A DNA stretch of 28,060 bases from an uncultured Lachnospiraceae bacterium (GCA_910584965.1 CAJUDZ010000038.1:1-28060); one strand, 5' to 3'. Positions 15,054 to 23,448 are shown, counted from the first letter of the stretch. Notes: generated by a model from the letters alone, not told the origin. A program made the numbers and translations.

Positions 15054-16463
15054 ATGAAAATCTATAACACATTATCGAAAAAAAAGGAAGAGTTCGAGCC
15101 GCACGAGCCGGGAAAGGTGAGCATGTATGTATGCGGGCCCACCGTTTATAACCTGATTCATATCGGCAATGCCAGACCGATGATCATATTCGATACGGTC
15201 AGAAGATATATGGAGTATAAAGGCTGGCAGGTCAACTTTGTGTCCAATTTTACGGATGTGGACGATAAAATCATTAAAAAAGCCCAGGAAGAGGGCGTGG
15301 AACCTTCTGTCATATCTGAGCGGTATATTGAAGAGTGTAAAAAGGATATGTCAGCCCTCAATGTAAAGCCGGCGACGGTCCATCCGAAAGCTACCGAGGA
15401 AATCGGCGGAATGCTTGATATGATCAGGACACTTCTGGAAAAAGGGCATGCCTATGTGGCGGGGGACGGAACCGTTTATTTTAAGACAAGGAGTTTCCGG
15501 GAATACGGAAAGCTGTCCCATAAAAATCTGGACGATCTGCAGGGCGGAAACCGTTCTCTGCTCGTATCCGGAGAAGACCAGAAAGAAGATCCGCTCGATT
15601 TCGTGCTCTGGAAGCCTAAGAAAGATGGAGAACCTTACTGGGAGTCTCCCTGGTGCGAAGGACGTCCGGGATGGCATATCGAATGTTCCGTCATGAGCAA
15701 AAAATATCTGGGAGATGAAATCGATATTCACGCGGGGGGAGAAGACCTGATTTTCCCGCATCATGAAAATGAAATTGCACAGTCCGAGGCGGCAAATGAA
15801 AAGACTTTTGCACGATACTGGATGCACAACGGATTTTTGAATATAGATCATAAAAAGATGTCCAAATCCACAGGCAACTTTTTCACGGTCAGGGATATCG
15901 GAGAAAAATATGATTTGCAGGTGCTGCGCTTCTTCATGCTGTCCGCCCATTACAGAAGCCCGCTTAATTTCAGCGAAGAGCTGATGGAGGCGGCGAAGAA
16001 CGGTTATGAGCGGATTGTCACGAGCGTTTCCAACCTGAATTACCTGCTGGAAAAAGCTGGGGGCGATATGCTGCGCGCAGAAGAAGAAAAGTGCGTGGAG
16101 GAAGCAAAAGGATTCGTAACCAAATTTGAGAAGGCAATGGAAGACGATTTCAACACGGCCGATGCCGTCTCCGCTATCTTTGAACTGGTGAAGCTCGCCA
16201 ACACCAATGTGTCGGAAGAAAGCAGTGCGGCACTGATCAAAGCATTAAAAGAGAACATTTTGATGCTTTCCGATATCTGCGGTCTTCTTGTGGAAAAAGA
16301 GGATGAAATGCTCGACGACGAGATCGAACGGCTGATAGAAGAACGCCAGGAGGCGAGAAAGGCGAAGAACTTTGCAAGGGCGGATGAAATCCGCAATATG
16401 CTTTCCGAACGTGGAATCCTTTTGGAGGATACAAGAGAAGGAGTAAAATGGAAGAGGGCTTAA
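15054..16463 (+). CDS. cysS: Cysteinyl-tRNA synthetase
   Basis: This class I synthetase charges tRNA-Cys with cysteine in the cytoplasm. The HIGH-type motif is HIGNARP, preceded by the zinc-ligand segment YVCGPTVYN. Other zinc-site elements are WHIECSVMS and FPHHENE. The KMSKS loop is present as DHKKMSKSTGNFF. The C-terminal half holds the DALR-like helical region and a final EDTREGVKWKR, as in the family. Length is about 469 residues, which is normal. An ATG at 15042 adds MVII but lies only 1 nt after the AGAAAGG site, while the ATG at 15054 begins with the family's usual MKIYNTL, so 15054 is preferred. It overlaps mrnC by 16 nt. Confidence 0.97.
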   Translation: MKIYNTLSKKKEEFEPHEPGKVSMYVCGPTVYNLIHIGNARPMIIFDTVRRYMEYKGWQVNFVSNFTDVDDKIIKKAQEEGVEPSVISERYIEECKKDMSALNVKPATVHPKATEEIGGMLDMIRTLLEKGHAYVAGDGTVYFKTRSFREYGKLSHKNLDDLQGGNRSLLVSGEDQKEDPLDFVLWKPKKDGEPYWESPWCEGRPGWHIECSVMSKKYLGDEIDIHAGGEDLIFPHHENEIAQSEAANEKTFARYWMHNGFLNIDHKKMSKSTGNFFTVRDIGEKYDLQVLRFFMLSAHYRSPLNFSEELMEAAKNGYERIVTSVSNLNYLLEKAGGDMLRAEEEKCVEEAKGFVTKFEKAMEDDFNTADAVSAIFELVKLANTNVSEESSAALIKALKENILMLSDICGLLVEKEDEMLDDEIERLIEERQEARKAKNFARADEIRNMLSERGILLEDTREGVKWKRA

Positions 16464-16888
16464 CTTTTTTGGAAGCGGTCAAACAGAAATTTGAATGCGG
16501 GGAGGTGGATATCAGGGCATATTCACCTCTTACCCTTGCTTATATCGGCGATGCGGTCTATGATCTTATCATTCGTACCGTGGTGGTGGAACGGGCCAAC
16601 CGTCCGGCCAATACGCTGCATAAAATGGTGGTCCGTTACGTGAATGCGGGAATGCAGGCGAAGATGATCGATTCGCTGGAAGAAGAACTGACTGAAGAAG
16701 AAAAAGCAGTTTATCACAGAGGAAGAAATGCAAAATCATACACTACCGCCAAGAATGCTTCCGTCGCCGATTACCGCAGGGCGACCGGTCTGGAAGCCCT
16801 GATCGGCTATCTGTATCTGCAGGGCGAGATGGACAGAATGCTTACGCTGATCGGGCTTGCTTTTGACAAACTGGAAATGAAGATATAG
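16448..16888 (+). CDS. mrnC: Mini-ribonuclease III
   Basis: MrnC is an RNase III catalytic domain without a dsRNA-binding domain. It matures 23S rRNA ends in Firmicutes. The 146-residue protein has the signature PLTLAYIGDAVYDLIIR with the catalytic aspartate, VYHRGRNAKSYTTAKNASVADYR, and ATGLEALIGYLYLQG with the second acidic motif. Length is typical. It starts inside the cysS end (16-nt overlap) with AGAAGGAG upstream, implying coupled translation. The order cysS-mrnC-rlmB is conserved across Firmicutes. Confidence 0.96.
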   Translation: MEEGLTFLEAVKQKFECGEVDIRAYSPLTLAYIGDAVYDLIIRTVVVERANRPANTLHKMVVRYVNAGMQAKMIDSLEEELTEEEKAVYHRGRNAKSYTTAKNASVADYRRATGLEALIGYLYLQGEMDRMLTLIGLAFDKLEMKI

Positions 16889-16976
16889 AACAACGGGCGC
16901 CGTTCGGAACAGGGAGCGGATTGATATGAAAAGAACGGCTTTGATGTGGAAGAGCCGGGCGGCTGGAGGGATAATA

Positions 16977-17720
16977 ATGGGATATACGGAAATGATGATA
17001 GAAGGAAGAAATGCAGTTATCGAGGCGTTTCGTTCCGGGAAAACGGTGGATAAGCTTTATGTGCTGGACGGCTGTCAGGATGGTCCTGTGATGACGATTA
17101 AACGGGAGGCGAGAAAGCAGAACAGCCTGATTAAATATGTGACAAAAGAGCGGCTTGACCAGCTTTCGGAAACCGGAAAACATCAGGGGGTGATCGCCTG
17201 TACTTCGGCGTATCAGTACGCGGAAGTGGAGGACATGCTGAAAGCGGCGAGAGAGAAAGACGAGCCGCCGTTCCTTTTTTTGCTGGATAATATAGAAGAT
17301 CCGCATAATCTGGGGGCGATTATCAGAACCGCCAACCTGGCCGGAGCACACGGCGTCATCATTCCGAAGAACCGGGCGGTGGGGCTGACGGCGGCGGTCG
17401 CGAGAGCATCCGCCGGGGCGCTGAATTATACGCCGGTTGCGAAAGTGACGAATCTGGGGCAGACGATCGATGAACTGAAAAAAGAAGGACTCTGGTTTGT
17501 CTGTGCGGATATGGACGGCAGGACAATGTATGAGCTGGATCTGAAAGGGCCGATCGGTGTTGTAATCGGAAGTGAAGGCGACGGCGTGGGAAGACTGGTG
17601 AAGGAAAAATGCGATTTCACCGCAGCCATCCCGATGAAAGGGGATATTGATTCCCTGAATGCTTCCGTAGCGGCGGGAATCCTTGCATATGAGATTGTGA
17701 GACAGCGGATGGTGAAATGA
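16977..17720 (+). CDS. rlmB: 23S rRNA (guanosine-2'-O-)-methyltransferase RlmB
   Basis: This SPOUT (TrmH-family) enzyme 2'-O-methylates a guanosine in 23S rRNA using S-adenosylmethionine. The 247-residue protein has the N-terminal substrate-binding domain (IEGRNAVIEAFRSGK). The three knot motifs are NIEDPHNLGAIIRTA (105-119), VIGSEGDGVGRL (196-207) and IDSLNASVAAGILAYE (about 224-239). The ATG at 16977 has GGAGGG six nt upstream and gives the canonical MGYTEMMIEGRN. An in-frame ATG at 16926 would add 17 atypical residues. It shares a 4-nt ATGA overlap with the next gene. Confidence 0.94.
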   Translation: MGYTEMMIEGRNAVIEAFRSGKTVDKLYVLDGCQDGPVMTIKREARKQNSLIKYVTKERLDQLSETGKHQGVIACTSAYQYAEVEDMLKAAREKDEPPFLFLLDNIEDPHNLGAIIRTANLAGAHGVIIPKNRAVGLTAAVARASAGALNYTPVAKVTNLGQTIDELKKEGLWFVCADMDGRTMYELDLKGPIGVVIGSEGDGVGRLVKEKCDFTAAIPMKGDIDSLNASVAAGILAYEIVRQRMVK

Positions 17721-20032
17721 GAAAACTACAGGATTTTTTATTAATAGGCGTATTTGTAATGACCGCCCTTCTTGCGGCGGTGGCCGGGCTGAGAGCGTAT
17801 TCCGGTTATATGGAGAAAAAGGCGGAAGAAGAAGCGCTTTTCGAACAGCGGAAAGAAGAAATTCTGGCGCGGAATGCCGAAGCGCAGAACCGCGTTCAGG
17901 AAATGCAGGTTGAAATTATCGACCTGCAGGAAGATGTGGAGGCTTTGCAGTCATTTATTGACCAGACTGTCAACGCTGCCAATGAAGTGCAGAACCGAAA
18001 GGCGTCGGGAACCGGTTCGGAGAACAATGACGCTTCCGTATCCGACAGCGCCGCTTCGTCCGATACGGTGTCCGACAGTGATGTGTCCGGCCAGCATGGC
18101 TCTGTCTCCGGCAGCGACGTGTCCGGCCAGTACGGCCCTGTTTCCGGCAACGACGTGTCCGGCCAGCATGGCTCTGTCTCCGGCAATGACGTGTCCGGTC
18201 AGCCCGGTTCCGTATCGGGAAATGAAGCGGATGTTCCTGATTCAGTGTCCGGTAACGACGGGCTTTTTGCCGGTTCCATATCGGGAAACGACGGGGCTTT
18301 TGACGGCTCCGTTTCGGAGAATGACGGTCTGTCCGTTTCCGGAAATAGCGTTTCCGGCAACGACGATTTCGGTTTTCTGATGGGCGGCGTTTCGGAAAAC
18401 AACGGCGAAATCAATTATTATGAGGGCGACATGACATCGAACGATATCTTTGATGAATGGCGGCCTATTTATGAACAACCGGATATGACGCTGGAAGAAC
18501 GGAAACAATGGAGGACTTCCTATCAGGAAACGCTGGAAGTAAACCAGGCGGACAGAGAATGGATTGCGGAAAACCAGTACGATTTTTCCCAGACAAAGAT
18601 CGCCTGTCTCGGCGACAGCATTACCAAAGCGGCTAATCTGGAAGGCGAAGAAAATTATGAGCAGTATGCTTATCCTGCAAAGTTACAGGAGCTGCTGGGT
18701 GCGGAAGAAGTTTATAACCTGGGAATCGGCGGTTCGTCCATCGGAAGATACTGGGCCGATGCTTTTGTAGACCGTTATACGGAAATTCCGGCGGACAGCG
18801 ATATCATCATCGTCATGGGCGGAACAAACGACGGCTTCTGCGTATCCGATGAGGAATTCGGCAGTCTGGACGAACGGGCTTATCATACATTCTGCGGCGA
18901 TCTGAATGAGCTGATGAGCGGTCTGCGGACAAATTATCCGGATGCCCAGATTTTCTTTGCCACGCCGCTGCCCAATGTCCTCCAGGACTATCTGATGAGC
19001 GAGCGGGAATACCTGCTTCCGCAGAAGGAATTTGTGGAGGTCATACAGACGCTTGCAGATGAATACGATTTTGAACTGATCGATCTCTATAATTCAAATG
19101 TTCTCGATTCTCATGACGCTAATGTCATTACGGAATATATGCCGGACGGCGTTCATGGGAATCCAGCGGGATATCAGATTCTGGCGGAGCGTTTTGCGGG
19201 AGAACTTGTCAGATATTATAACGAAGACGATGCCGAAACATCGGAAGAAAATGCTGCTTCCACGGGAAATGATGCGGCGAATACGGGAGCCGCAGTCAAT
19301 GGCAGTACCGGTACGAACGCGGCAGCAGGCGTCGGCGGAAACGCCGGAGCAAATGCAGGAGCTGCAACGATGGTTGGCGGCAATGCCGGCATTGGCGGAA
19401 CCGGGAGCAGCGGCAGCGAAATCAATAGCGGTGTAAATGACGGAACCGGGAACGGAACGAATGCCGAAGGCGGCAATAACGGCACGGATTCCGGTGCGGC
19501 CGGTTCCGGAGAGAACGGCGGAACGGGAAGCGGAGAAAACGGCATTGGAGCCGGAGTCGGAGGAGAGGCCGGAAACGGAATGAACGAAGCGGAAACCGGG
19601 GCCGGAGGAGAGGCCGGGACCGGAACGACCGGAGCGGAAACCGGAGCCGGAGGAGAGGCCGGAAACGGGCCGACCGGAGCGGAAACCGAAGCCGGAGGAG
19701 AGACCGGGACCGGAACGACCGGAGCGGAAGCCGGGGCCGGAGGAGAGACCGGAAACGGGCCGACCGGAGCGGAAACCGGAGCCGGAGGAGAGGCCGGAAA
19801 CGGAATGAACGAAGCGGAAACCGGGGCCGGAGGAGAGACCGGAAACGGAACGACCGGAGCGGGAACCGGATATGGGACGAACGGCGGAAATCATGCCGGA
19901 AACGGAAACGGAACGGGAGACGGTGCAGATAATATTGCCGGCGGAAGAAAGGCCGGAGCCGATACCGGAACGGAAGCCGGCGGAAAAAATGATACGGAAT
20001 CAGGAAGAAATCAGTACCGGTACGAATACTGA
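17717..20032 (+). CDS. Membrane-anchored SGNH/GDSL hydrolase with two repeat arrays
   Basis: This 771-residue surface protein starts with a signal-anchor (LLIGVFVMTALLAAVAGL, about residues 8-25). A coiled coil follows (about 35-90, EMQVEIIDLQEDVEALQ). Next comes a Ser/Gly/Asp-rich linker built on VSG(N/S)D units, including four 12-residue repeats at 18080-18223. The SGNH domain spans about residues 293-500: S301 in CLGDSITKA, the block-III GGTND with N371, and D477/H480 in MPDGVHGNPAGY, so the catalytic triad is intact. The C-terminal 270 residues are Gly/Ala/Thr/Glu/Asn-rich, with seven 15-residue repeats at 19553-19867. There is no LPXTG motif. Such hydrolases remove acyl or acetyl groups, often from cell-wall glycans, but the substrate here is unknown. 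It overlaps rlmB by 4 nt and precedes sigH, the position where yacP/rae1 sits in Bacillus. Confidence 0.88.
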   Translation: MRKLQDFLLIGVFVMTALLAAVAGLRAYSGYMEKKAEEEALFEQRKEEILARNAEAQNRVQEMQVEIIDLQEDVEALQSFIDQTVNAANEVQNRKASGTGSENNDASVSDSAASSDTVSDSDVSGQHGSVSGSDVSGQYGPVSGNDVSGQHGSVSGNDVSGQPGSVSGNEADVPDSVSGNDGLFAGSISGNDGAFDGSVSENDGLSVSGNSVSGNDDFGFLMGGVSENNGEINYYEGDMTSNDIFDEWRPIYEQPDMTLEERKQWRTSYQETLEVNQADREWIAENQYDFSQTKIACLGDSITKAANLEGEENYEQYAYPAKLQELLGAEEVYNLGIGGSSIGRYWADAFVDRYTEIPADSDIIIVMGGTNDGFCVSDEEFGSLDERAYHTFCGDLNELMSGLRTNYPDAQIFFATPLPNVLQDYLMSEREYLLPQKEFVEVIQTLADEYDFELIDLYNSNVLDSHDANVITEYMPDGVHGNPAGYQILAERFAGELVRYYNEDDAETSEENAASTGNDAANTGAAVNGSTGTNAAAGVGGNAGANAGAATMVGGNAGIGGTGSSGSEINSGVNDGTGNGTNAEGGNNGTDSGAAGSGENGGTGSGENGIGAGVGGEAGNGMNEAETGAGGEAGTGTTGAETGAGGEAGNGPTGAETEAGGETGTGTTGAEAGAGGETGNGPTGAETGAGGEAGNGMNEAETGAGGETGNGTTGAGTGYGTNGGNHAGNGNGTGDGADNIAGGRKAGADTGTEAGGKNDTESGRNQYRYEY
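18080..18223 (+). repeat. Four 36-bp repeats encoding DVSGQxGxVSG(N/S)
   Basis: Four consecutive 12-residue units, each beginning DVSGQ, are encoded by near-identical 36-bp segments. Degenerate VSGND units continue to about 18375. It is an extracellular linker region in the SGNH protein. Confidence 0.85.
19553..19867 (+). repeat. Seven 45-bp tandem repeats in the SGNH C-terminal tail
   Basis: Seven 15-residue units of the form GAGGE(A/T)GNGxTGAET follow without gaps. Alternating variants (GMNEAET, GTTGAET, GPTGAET) suggest expansion by unequal exchange. Long opposing open frames on the minus strand here are by-products of the skewed composition. Confidence 0.88.
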
Positions 20033-20100
20033 CAAAACGGGGAGCCGTAAAGCGGGCGATGAACCGGGATGTCTGCAAAGACAGGCGGATGGGCGTATTT

Positions 20101-20724
20101 ATGAAGGAAGAATATCAGCAGTACAGTGACGAAGAACTGATGATTCATCTGCGGGACGGCGAAGACGGCATCATCGACTTTATTATGGACAAATACAAAA
20201 ATCTGGTTAAAAGCAAGGCGAAATCCATGTACATTCTCGGAGCCGACAGCGATGATCTCATTCAGGAAGGCATGATAGGGCTTTTTAAGGCCGTGCGGGA
20301 TTTCGACAGCGGCAGGGACGCGAGTTTTTTTACATTTGCCGATTTGTGCATTTCCAGGCAAATGTATACGGCGGTACAGGCCTCCAGGCGGCAAAAGCAT
20401 ATCCCGTTAAATACTTATATTTCCCTGTATGCCACCGTTCGGGAGAATGCGGGGGAAAATGAGGAGGATGCGGCGCTTGTCAACATTCTCGCACGAAAAT
20501 CGGAGCTGAGCCCGGAAGAAATGGTGATCGACAGGGAGAATCTGGAACAGCTCGAAAAAACGATAGAGAAAGAGCTGAGCGGATTTGAAAAGCAGGTGTT
20601 GGATTTGTATCTGACAGGGATGCGTTATGCCCAGATTGCGAAAGTACTCGGACGGGATGAAAAGTCTACGGATAATGCGCTTCAGCGTATAAAGACAAAA
20701 TTGAGAAAGGCCGTCTATTTATGA
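20101..20724 (+). CDS. sigH: RNA polymerase sporulation/transition sigma factor SigH
   Basis: Sigma-70 family factor of the SigH (Spo0H) type, which directs transition-phase and early sporulation genes. The 207-residue protein shows region 2 (FIMDKYKNLVKSKAKSMY, GADSDDLIQEGMIGLFKAVR, FADLCISRQMYTAVQASRR and QKHIPLN) and region 4 (LSGFEKQVLDLYLTGMRYAQIAKVLGRDEKSTDNALQRIK). All of these match the SigH pattern closely. The start at 20101 (MKEEYQQYSDEELM) resembles family N termini. An upstream ATG at 20059 would add 14 residues, and neither start has a strong ribosome site. Position after cysS-mrnC-rlmB agrees with the conserved Firmicutes order. The adjoining SGNH gene is co-oriented and may share the transcript. 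Confidence 0.92.
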   Translation: MKEEYQQYSDEELMIHLRDGEDGIIDFIMDKYKNLVKSKAKSMYILGADSDDLIQEGMIGLFKAVRDFDSGRDASFFTFADLCISRQMYTAVQASRRQKHIPLNTYISLYATVRENAGENEEDAALVNILARKSELSPEEMVIDRENLEQLEKTIEKELSGFEKQVLDLYLTGMRYAQIAKVLGRDEKSTDNALQRIKTKLRKAVYL

Positions 20725-20770
20725 CGGTATACCTGCAGGAAGGGTTGTAGATTATTGTTTAGTACACCTA

Positions 20771-22292
20771 CTAATATAAAAAATTAAAACTGCATATTTT
20801 GCGTGTATCCAGATTTATGTAAATACCTTTTATCTTATCTGACAGTTTATTATATTCGCTATCGTAATAATTCTTTTCAATGCGCCCTTTCTGGAACAGC
20901 AGATTGAGACGCGACAGTTCTTTTTTTAACTTATCAATATCTTTTGCCGGGTCAGGCTGTGAATTATTTTGAAAAGACATCCGGAACGATATCTGCATTT
21001 CGGATAATTCCTGTAATTTTTGGTCCACGTTCGCAAGCATATATTTTTCAAATGTGCTCTTGTATACCTCGATACCGCCGCGGCATAAAGATTTAGCGCG
21101 GTTTTTCTGCTTGCAATGATACCCTCAGTGAACAAGGGGATACACGCCCTGCTCCATGATATTTGAACGATTTTCAGCGTTGTCCTCAATCGGCGTACGA
21201 CCGGTACGCCTCAATCGTCTGCCTTGAAAATCACTCAAATATCTATGGACAGGGTCGAAGAGTCGAAAAGAAATCCATTTTAGTCTCTGCAAGGCGCTTG
21301 ATTGACGCGTACTGGACGTACGCGGAATGAAAGCAACGTGGCAGAGGCTAAAATAGATTCTTTTCCGACCGTGTATCCCCTTGTCCACTGAGGGTATACA
21401 GGGCTGATATGTACTTTCCCGCTTTTCTTAACAGTTTTATGCCGATATCCGGTGAAGTTTTTACCACAGAAGGGACACTTAATAAGGCCGGAAAATATAT
21501 AAGTTTCATTTGTTCTGGTGTATGTTTTCAGGGTTCCGGTTTCTTTAATCTTATCAAACTGTTCTTTGCTGATATGAGCGTCACAGAAATTGTCACGTCC
21601 GTACATGTGACCGTAGTATACAGGACTTTTAAACATGTAATGCAGAGTAGTCTGCGGCGGGGAATCAGAACCGTATTTTGTCAGAATATAATTCATTGTA
21701 TCGCGTTTGGAATAGACCGTAAAATAATGTGAGAAGAAGTCTTCTACAATGTGCTGTGTTTTTTCGTCTTTTACAAACTTTTTATTTTCAACTTTGTACC
21801 CGAAGCTGACATGTCTTCCGGAAAGAATATCACCGTTTCGGTGCTTATAAGCAAACACCTCACGAATACGCTCGGAATCACGGTCGCATTCATTTTCATT
21901 AACAGAAAGCATAATATTAATAGCAAAGCGGCCGTTTGAGGTAGTAGTGTCGACTGCTCAAAAATTGTTTTCCAGTTGCAGTTATGTGCTTCCAGAATGG
22001 CCTGTGTATTATGATAGTCTTTAATATTACGGAACCAGCGATCGAGTTTTGTCACAAGAATCAGGTCGATTTTATCAGCTTTAACATTATTAAGCAGCCG
22101 CACCAGCTCTTTGCGGTTCTGCATATTTTTCCGGGAGGTGATGCCTTCGTCGGTGTAGTAATCGACAATTTCATATCCATGTGAAATAGCATAGTTTGTC
22201 AGGGCATACCGCTGAGCTTCAAGGGACAGGCCGTCTTTCACCTGTAAGTCGGTGCTTACACGGTCATATAGTGCGCAGCGAATCTTTTTCAT
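20771..22292 (-). pseudogene. Large-type serine recombinase, broken by a 1-nt deletion and a MITE insertion
   Basis: On the minus strand an ATG at 22292 with GGAGG six nt upstream opens a resolvase domain (ALYDRVSTD, nucleophile S13; LILVTKLDRWFRN). After KTIFEQ the frame shifts. Adding one base between 21952 and 21953 joins it to DTTTSNGRFAINIMLSVNENE, and the recombinase domain then continues to the zinc ribbon CPFCGKNFTGYRH. There it is split by a 273-bp element at 21122-21394. Removing the element and one TA restores HISPVYHCKQKNRAKSLC, then a coiled coil (LDKLKKELSRLNLLFQKGRIEKNYYDSEYNKL) and the stop at 20771. Corrected length is exactly 416 codons, so there are only two lesions and the gene died recently. 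It presumably mobilised the surrounding AT-rich segment. The recombination partner site is not identified. Confidence 0.88.
21122..21394. mobile_element. 273-bp MITE-like element with 25-bp inverted ends and TA target duplication
   Basis: The ends at 21122-21146 and 21370-21394 are inverted repeats matching at 24 of 25 positions, starting CCCTCAGTG. TA flanks both sides (21120-21121 and 21395-21396), and precise excision rebuilds the recombinase frame. Inside are two long hairpins: 21159-21176 with 21225-21242, and 21262-21290 with 21341-21369. Each is capped by GCGTAC-N5-GTACGC. No protein is encoded. TA duplication is typical of IS630/Tc1-mariner-mobilised MITEs, but the family is not recognised. 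Confidence 0.85.
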
Positions 22293-22334
22293 GATGTACC
22301 TCCACATGATGTTATCTTGTTCAGACTTGTGCAA

Positions 22335-22367
22335 ATTATATTACAATATGTATATTACGCATGTCAA
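22335..22367 (-). promoter_or_regulatory. Possible promoter/operator of the recombinase gene
   Basis: Minus-strand TTGACA (22362-22367) is followed by TAATAT at 18 bp or by a perfect TATAAT (22335-22340) at 21 bp. A direct repeat of TATATTAC (22337-22344 and 22351-22358) overlaps the -10 area and may be an operator. Confidence 0.4.
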
Positions 22368-22388
22368 CGAAAAGAACATGGCATATTA

Positions 22389-22619
22389 TTACAGTGCTTT
22401 CAGAAATGAAGCCTTTACTTCGCCAGTGCTTTCATTATAATGACCTGACCAAGCCCATTGATCGAAACCATTTCGTTTTGCGATACGCTTTAATGATTCG
22501 GCGTTTATACTTAAATTTTTTGTACCCATGAAATTGTACAAATCATACGTATGAAAATCTTCTCCGACTTTAAGAATAACTGATACTTCTTCGTATTCAT
22601 TGCTTTTGATTATTTCCAT
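22389..22619 (-). CDS. Small hypothetical protein (76 aa)
   Basis: This protein is not recognised. It is 76 residues, begins MEIIKSNEYEEVSVILKVGED, and contains an aromatic GFDQWAWSGHYNESTGEV segment near the end. There is no membrane segment or known motif. The minus-strand AAGGGA just before the ATG is a plausible ribosome site with short spacing. It lies between the recombinase start and a start-less reading-frame remnant, both on the same strand, so it belongs to the accessory segment. A GC-rich hairpin (CCCGGCG/CGCCGGG, about 22637-22655) precedes it. Confidence 0.6.
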   Translation of the reverse strand: MEIIKSNEYEEVSVILKVGEDFHTYDLYNFMGTKNLSINAESLKRIAKRNGFDQWAWSGHYNESTGEVKASFLKAL

Positions 22620-22667
22620 ATCTTCCCTTATTTCTCCCGGCGCAACCCCGCCGGGTGGGTGGTGTGG

Positions 22668-22885
22668 TTAAAAGTTGCCGTACATTTCTGTGATAATTTG
22701 CTCTGAACCGGTTTTTATTATTTTCCCGTCCGCTTCTAAGCCGTATCTCGCGCCTTGCCAATTTAAAGATTTAATTCTTACTGTAATCTGCCTATTTTCT
22801 TTGATAACTGTTTTTTTGTCTGTAAATGCATTTTCCTTATCCTCTGTTCCTTTGATAATATCATTATAAACTAATATTGGTTTGA
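22668..22885 (-). pseudogene. Start-less reading-frame remnant
   Basis: A minus-strand frame of about 70 codons ends at 22668 and reads LVYNDIIKGTEDKENAFTDK, later ITVRIKSLNWQGARYGLEAD and EQIITEMYGNF. It has no ATG, GTG or TTG start before an upstream stop. Amino-acid use looks like a real Lys-rich accessory protein, so it is probably a 5'-truncated gene. No function is recognised. Confidence 0.4.
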
Positions 22886-22923
22886 TATTAAGCCTTTTTT
22901 AAACTTTTTTTGGATTATTTTCC

Positions 22924-22952
22924 TTGACTTTTTTTCTATATCAAATTACAAT
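22924..22952 (+). promoter_or_regulatory. Promoter of the XRE-type regulator
   Basis: TTGACT (22924-22929), a 17-bp spacer and TACAAT (22947-22952) precede AAAGGAGG at 22958-22965 and the ATG at 22973. The leader is very short. Confidence 0.75.
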
Positions 22953-22972
22953 AAAATAAAGGAGGTTTATGT

Positions 22973-23191
22973 ATGTTGGCATATAAGATAGATGTGATAG
23001 AAACGCTGAAGGAATCAGGCTATAACAGTACCAGAATATTGAAGGAAAATGTACTTAGTCAATCCGCTATGCAGAAGTTGAGGACGGGGGAAATGATAGG
23101 AATAAAGACGTTAGAACAGCTTTGTGAATTATTAGATATGCAACCGGGAAATATAATAAAGTATGTAGAAAATAAACCAGAAAAAGTCTAA
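22973..23191 (+). CDS. XRE-family helix-turn-helix regulator (72 aa)
   Basis: This compact Cro/CI-type protein has helices around residues 6-15 (DVIETLKESG), 18-24 (STRILKE) and 29-36 (SQSAMQKLRTGE), and ends with the typical TLEQLCELLDMQPGNIIKYV. It matches the small single-domain repressors found in phages and mobile islands of Firmicutes. The consensus ribosome site AAAGGAGG is 7 nt from the ATG. It probably regulates itself and the neighbouring accessory genes (inference). Confidence 0.85.
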   Translation: MLAYKIDVIETLKESGYNSTRILKENVLSQSAMQKLRTGEMIGIKTLEQLCELLDMQPGNIIKYVENKPEKV

Positions 23192-23199
23192 TAAAAGCA

Positions 23200-23228
23200 T
23201 TGGTAATAAACTAAAAGTGGTTTATAAT
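23200..23228 (+). promoter_or_regulatory. Promoter of the 55-residue gene
   Basis: TTGGTA (23200-23205), a 17-bp spacer and TATAAT (23223-23228) lie about 50 nt before the ATG at 23281, with AAAGGAG at 23266-23272. Confidence 0.65.
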
Positions 23229-23280
23229 AGTATTATCAGATGAGGCAAGTAAATTTGATTAACGGAAAGGAGAATACAGA

Positions 23281-23448
23281 ATGCTGAAGGTAATGGACGA
23301 AATGGCAATCAGTGAAAAAGAAATGAAATTGCTTATGAACTTCGTGAAAGACGATTTGAAAGAAGCAAGGGACAGTGAGGACGTAGAGAAGAAAAACAGC
23401 AAGATTGACAGGGTACTGGAACACATTCAGCAGTACTTAGAGGATTAA
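23281..23448 (+). CDS. Small acidic helical protein (55 aa)
   Basis: This short gene encodes 55 residues, starting MLKVMDEMAISEKEMKLLMN and ending EHIQQYLED. It is highly charged, almost entirely helical by composition, and without Cys or membrane segments. It is not a recognised family. Support comes from a near-consensus promoter, an AAAGGAG ribosome site at 8 nt spacing, and a clean terminator 6 nt after the stop. It follows the XRE regulator and may be under its control. Confidence 0.7.
   Translation: MLKVMDEMAISEKEMKLLMNFVKDDLKEARDSEDVEKKNSKIDRVLEHIQQYLED

Noticed and set aside
18080..18223. Short regular repeats that could be mistaken for a CRISPR array
   Set aside because: The repeats are contiguous coding units without spacers, in frame with the SGNH protein.
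19094..20078. Long open frames on the minus strand over the SGNH tail (Arg/Phe/Ser- and Gly/Ser-rich)
   Set aside because: They mirror the 45-bp repeats and GC-rich codons of the plus-strand gene, start and end arbitrarily and lack ribosome sites.
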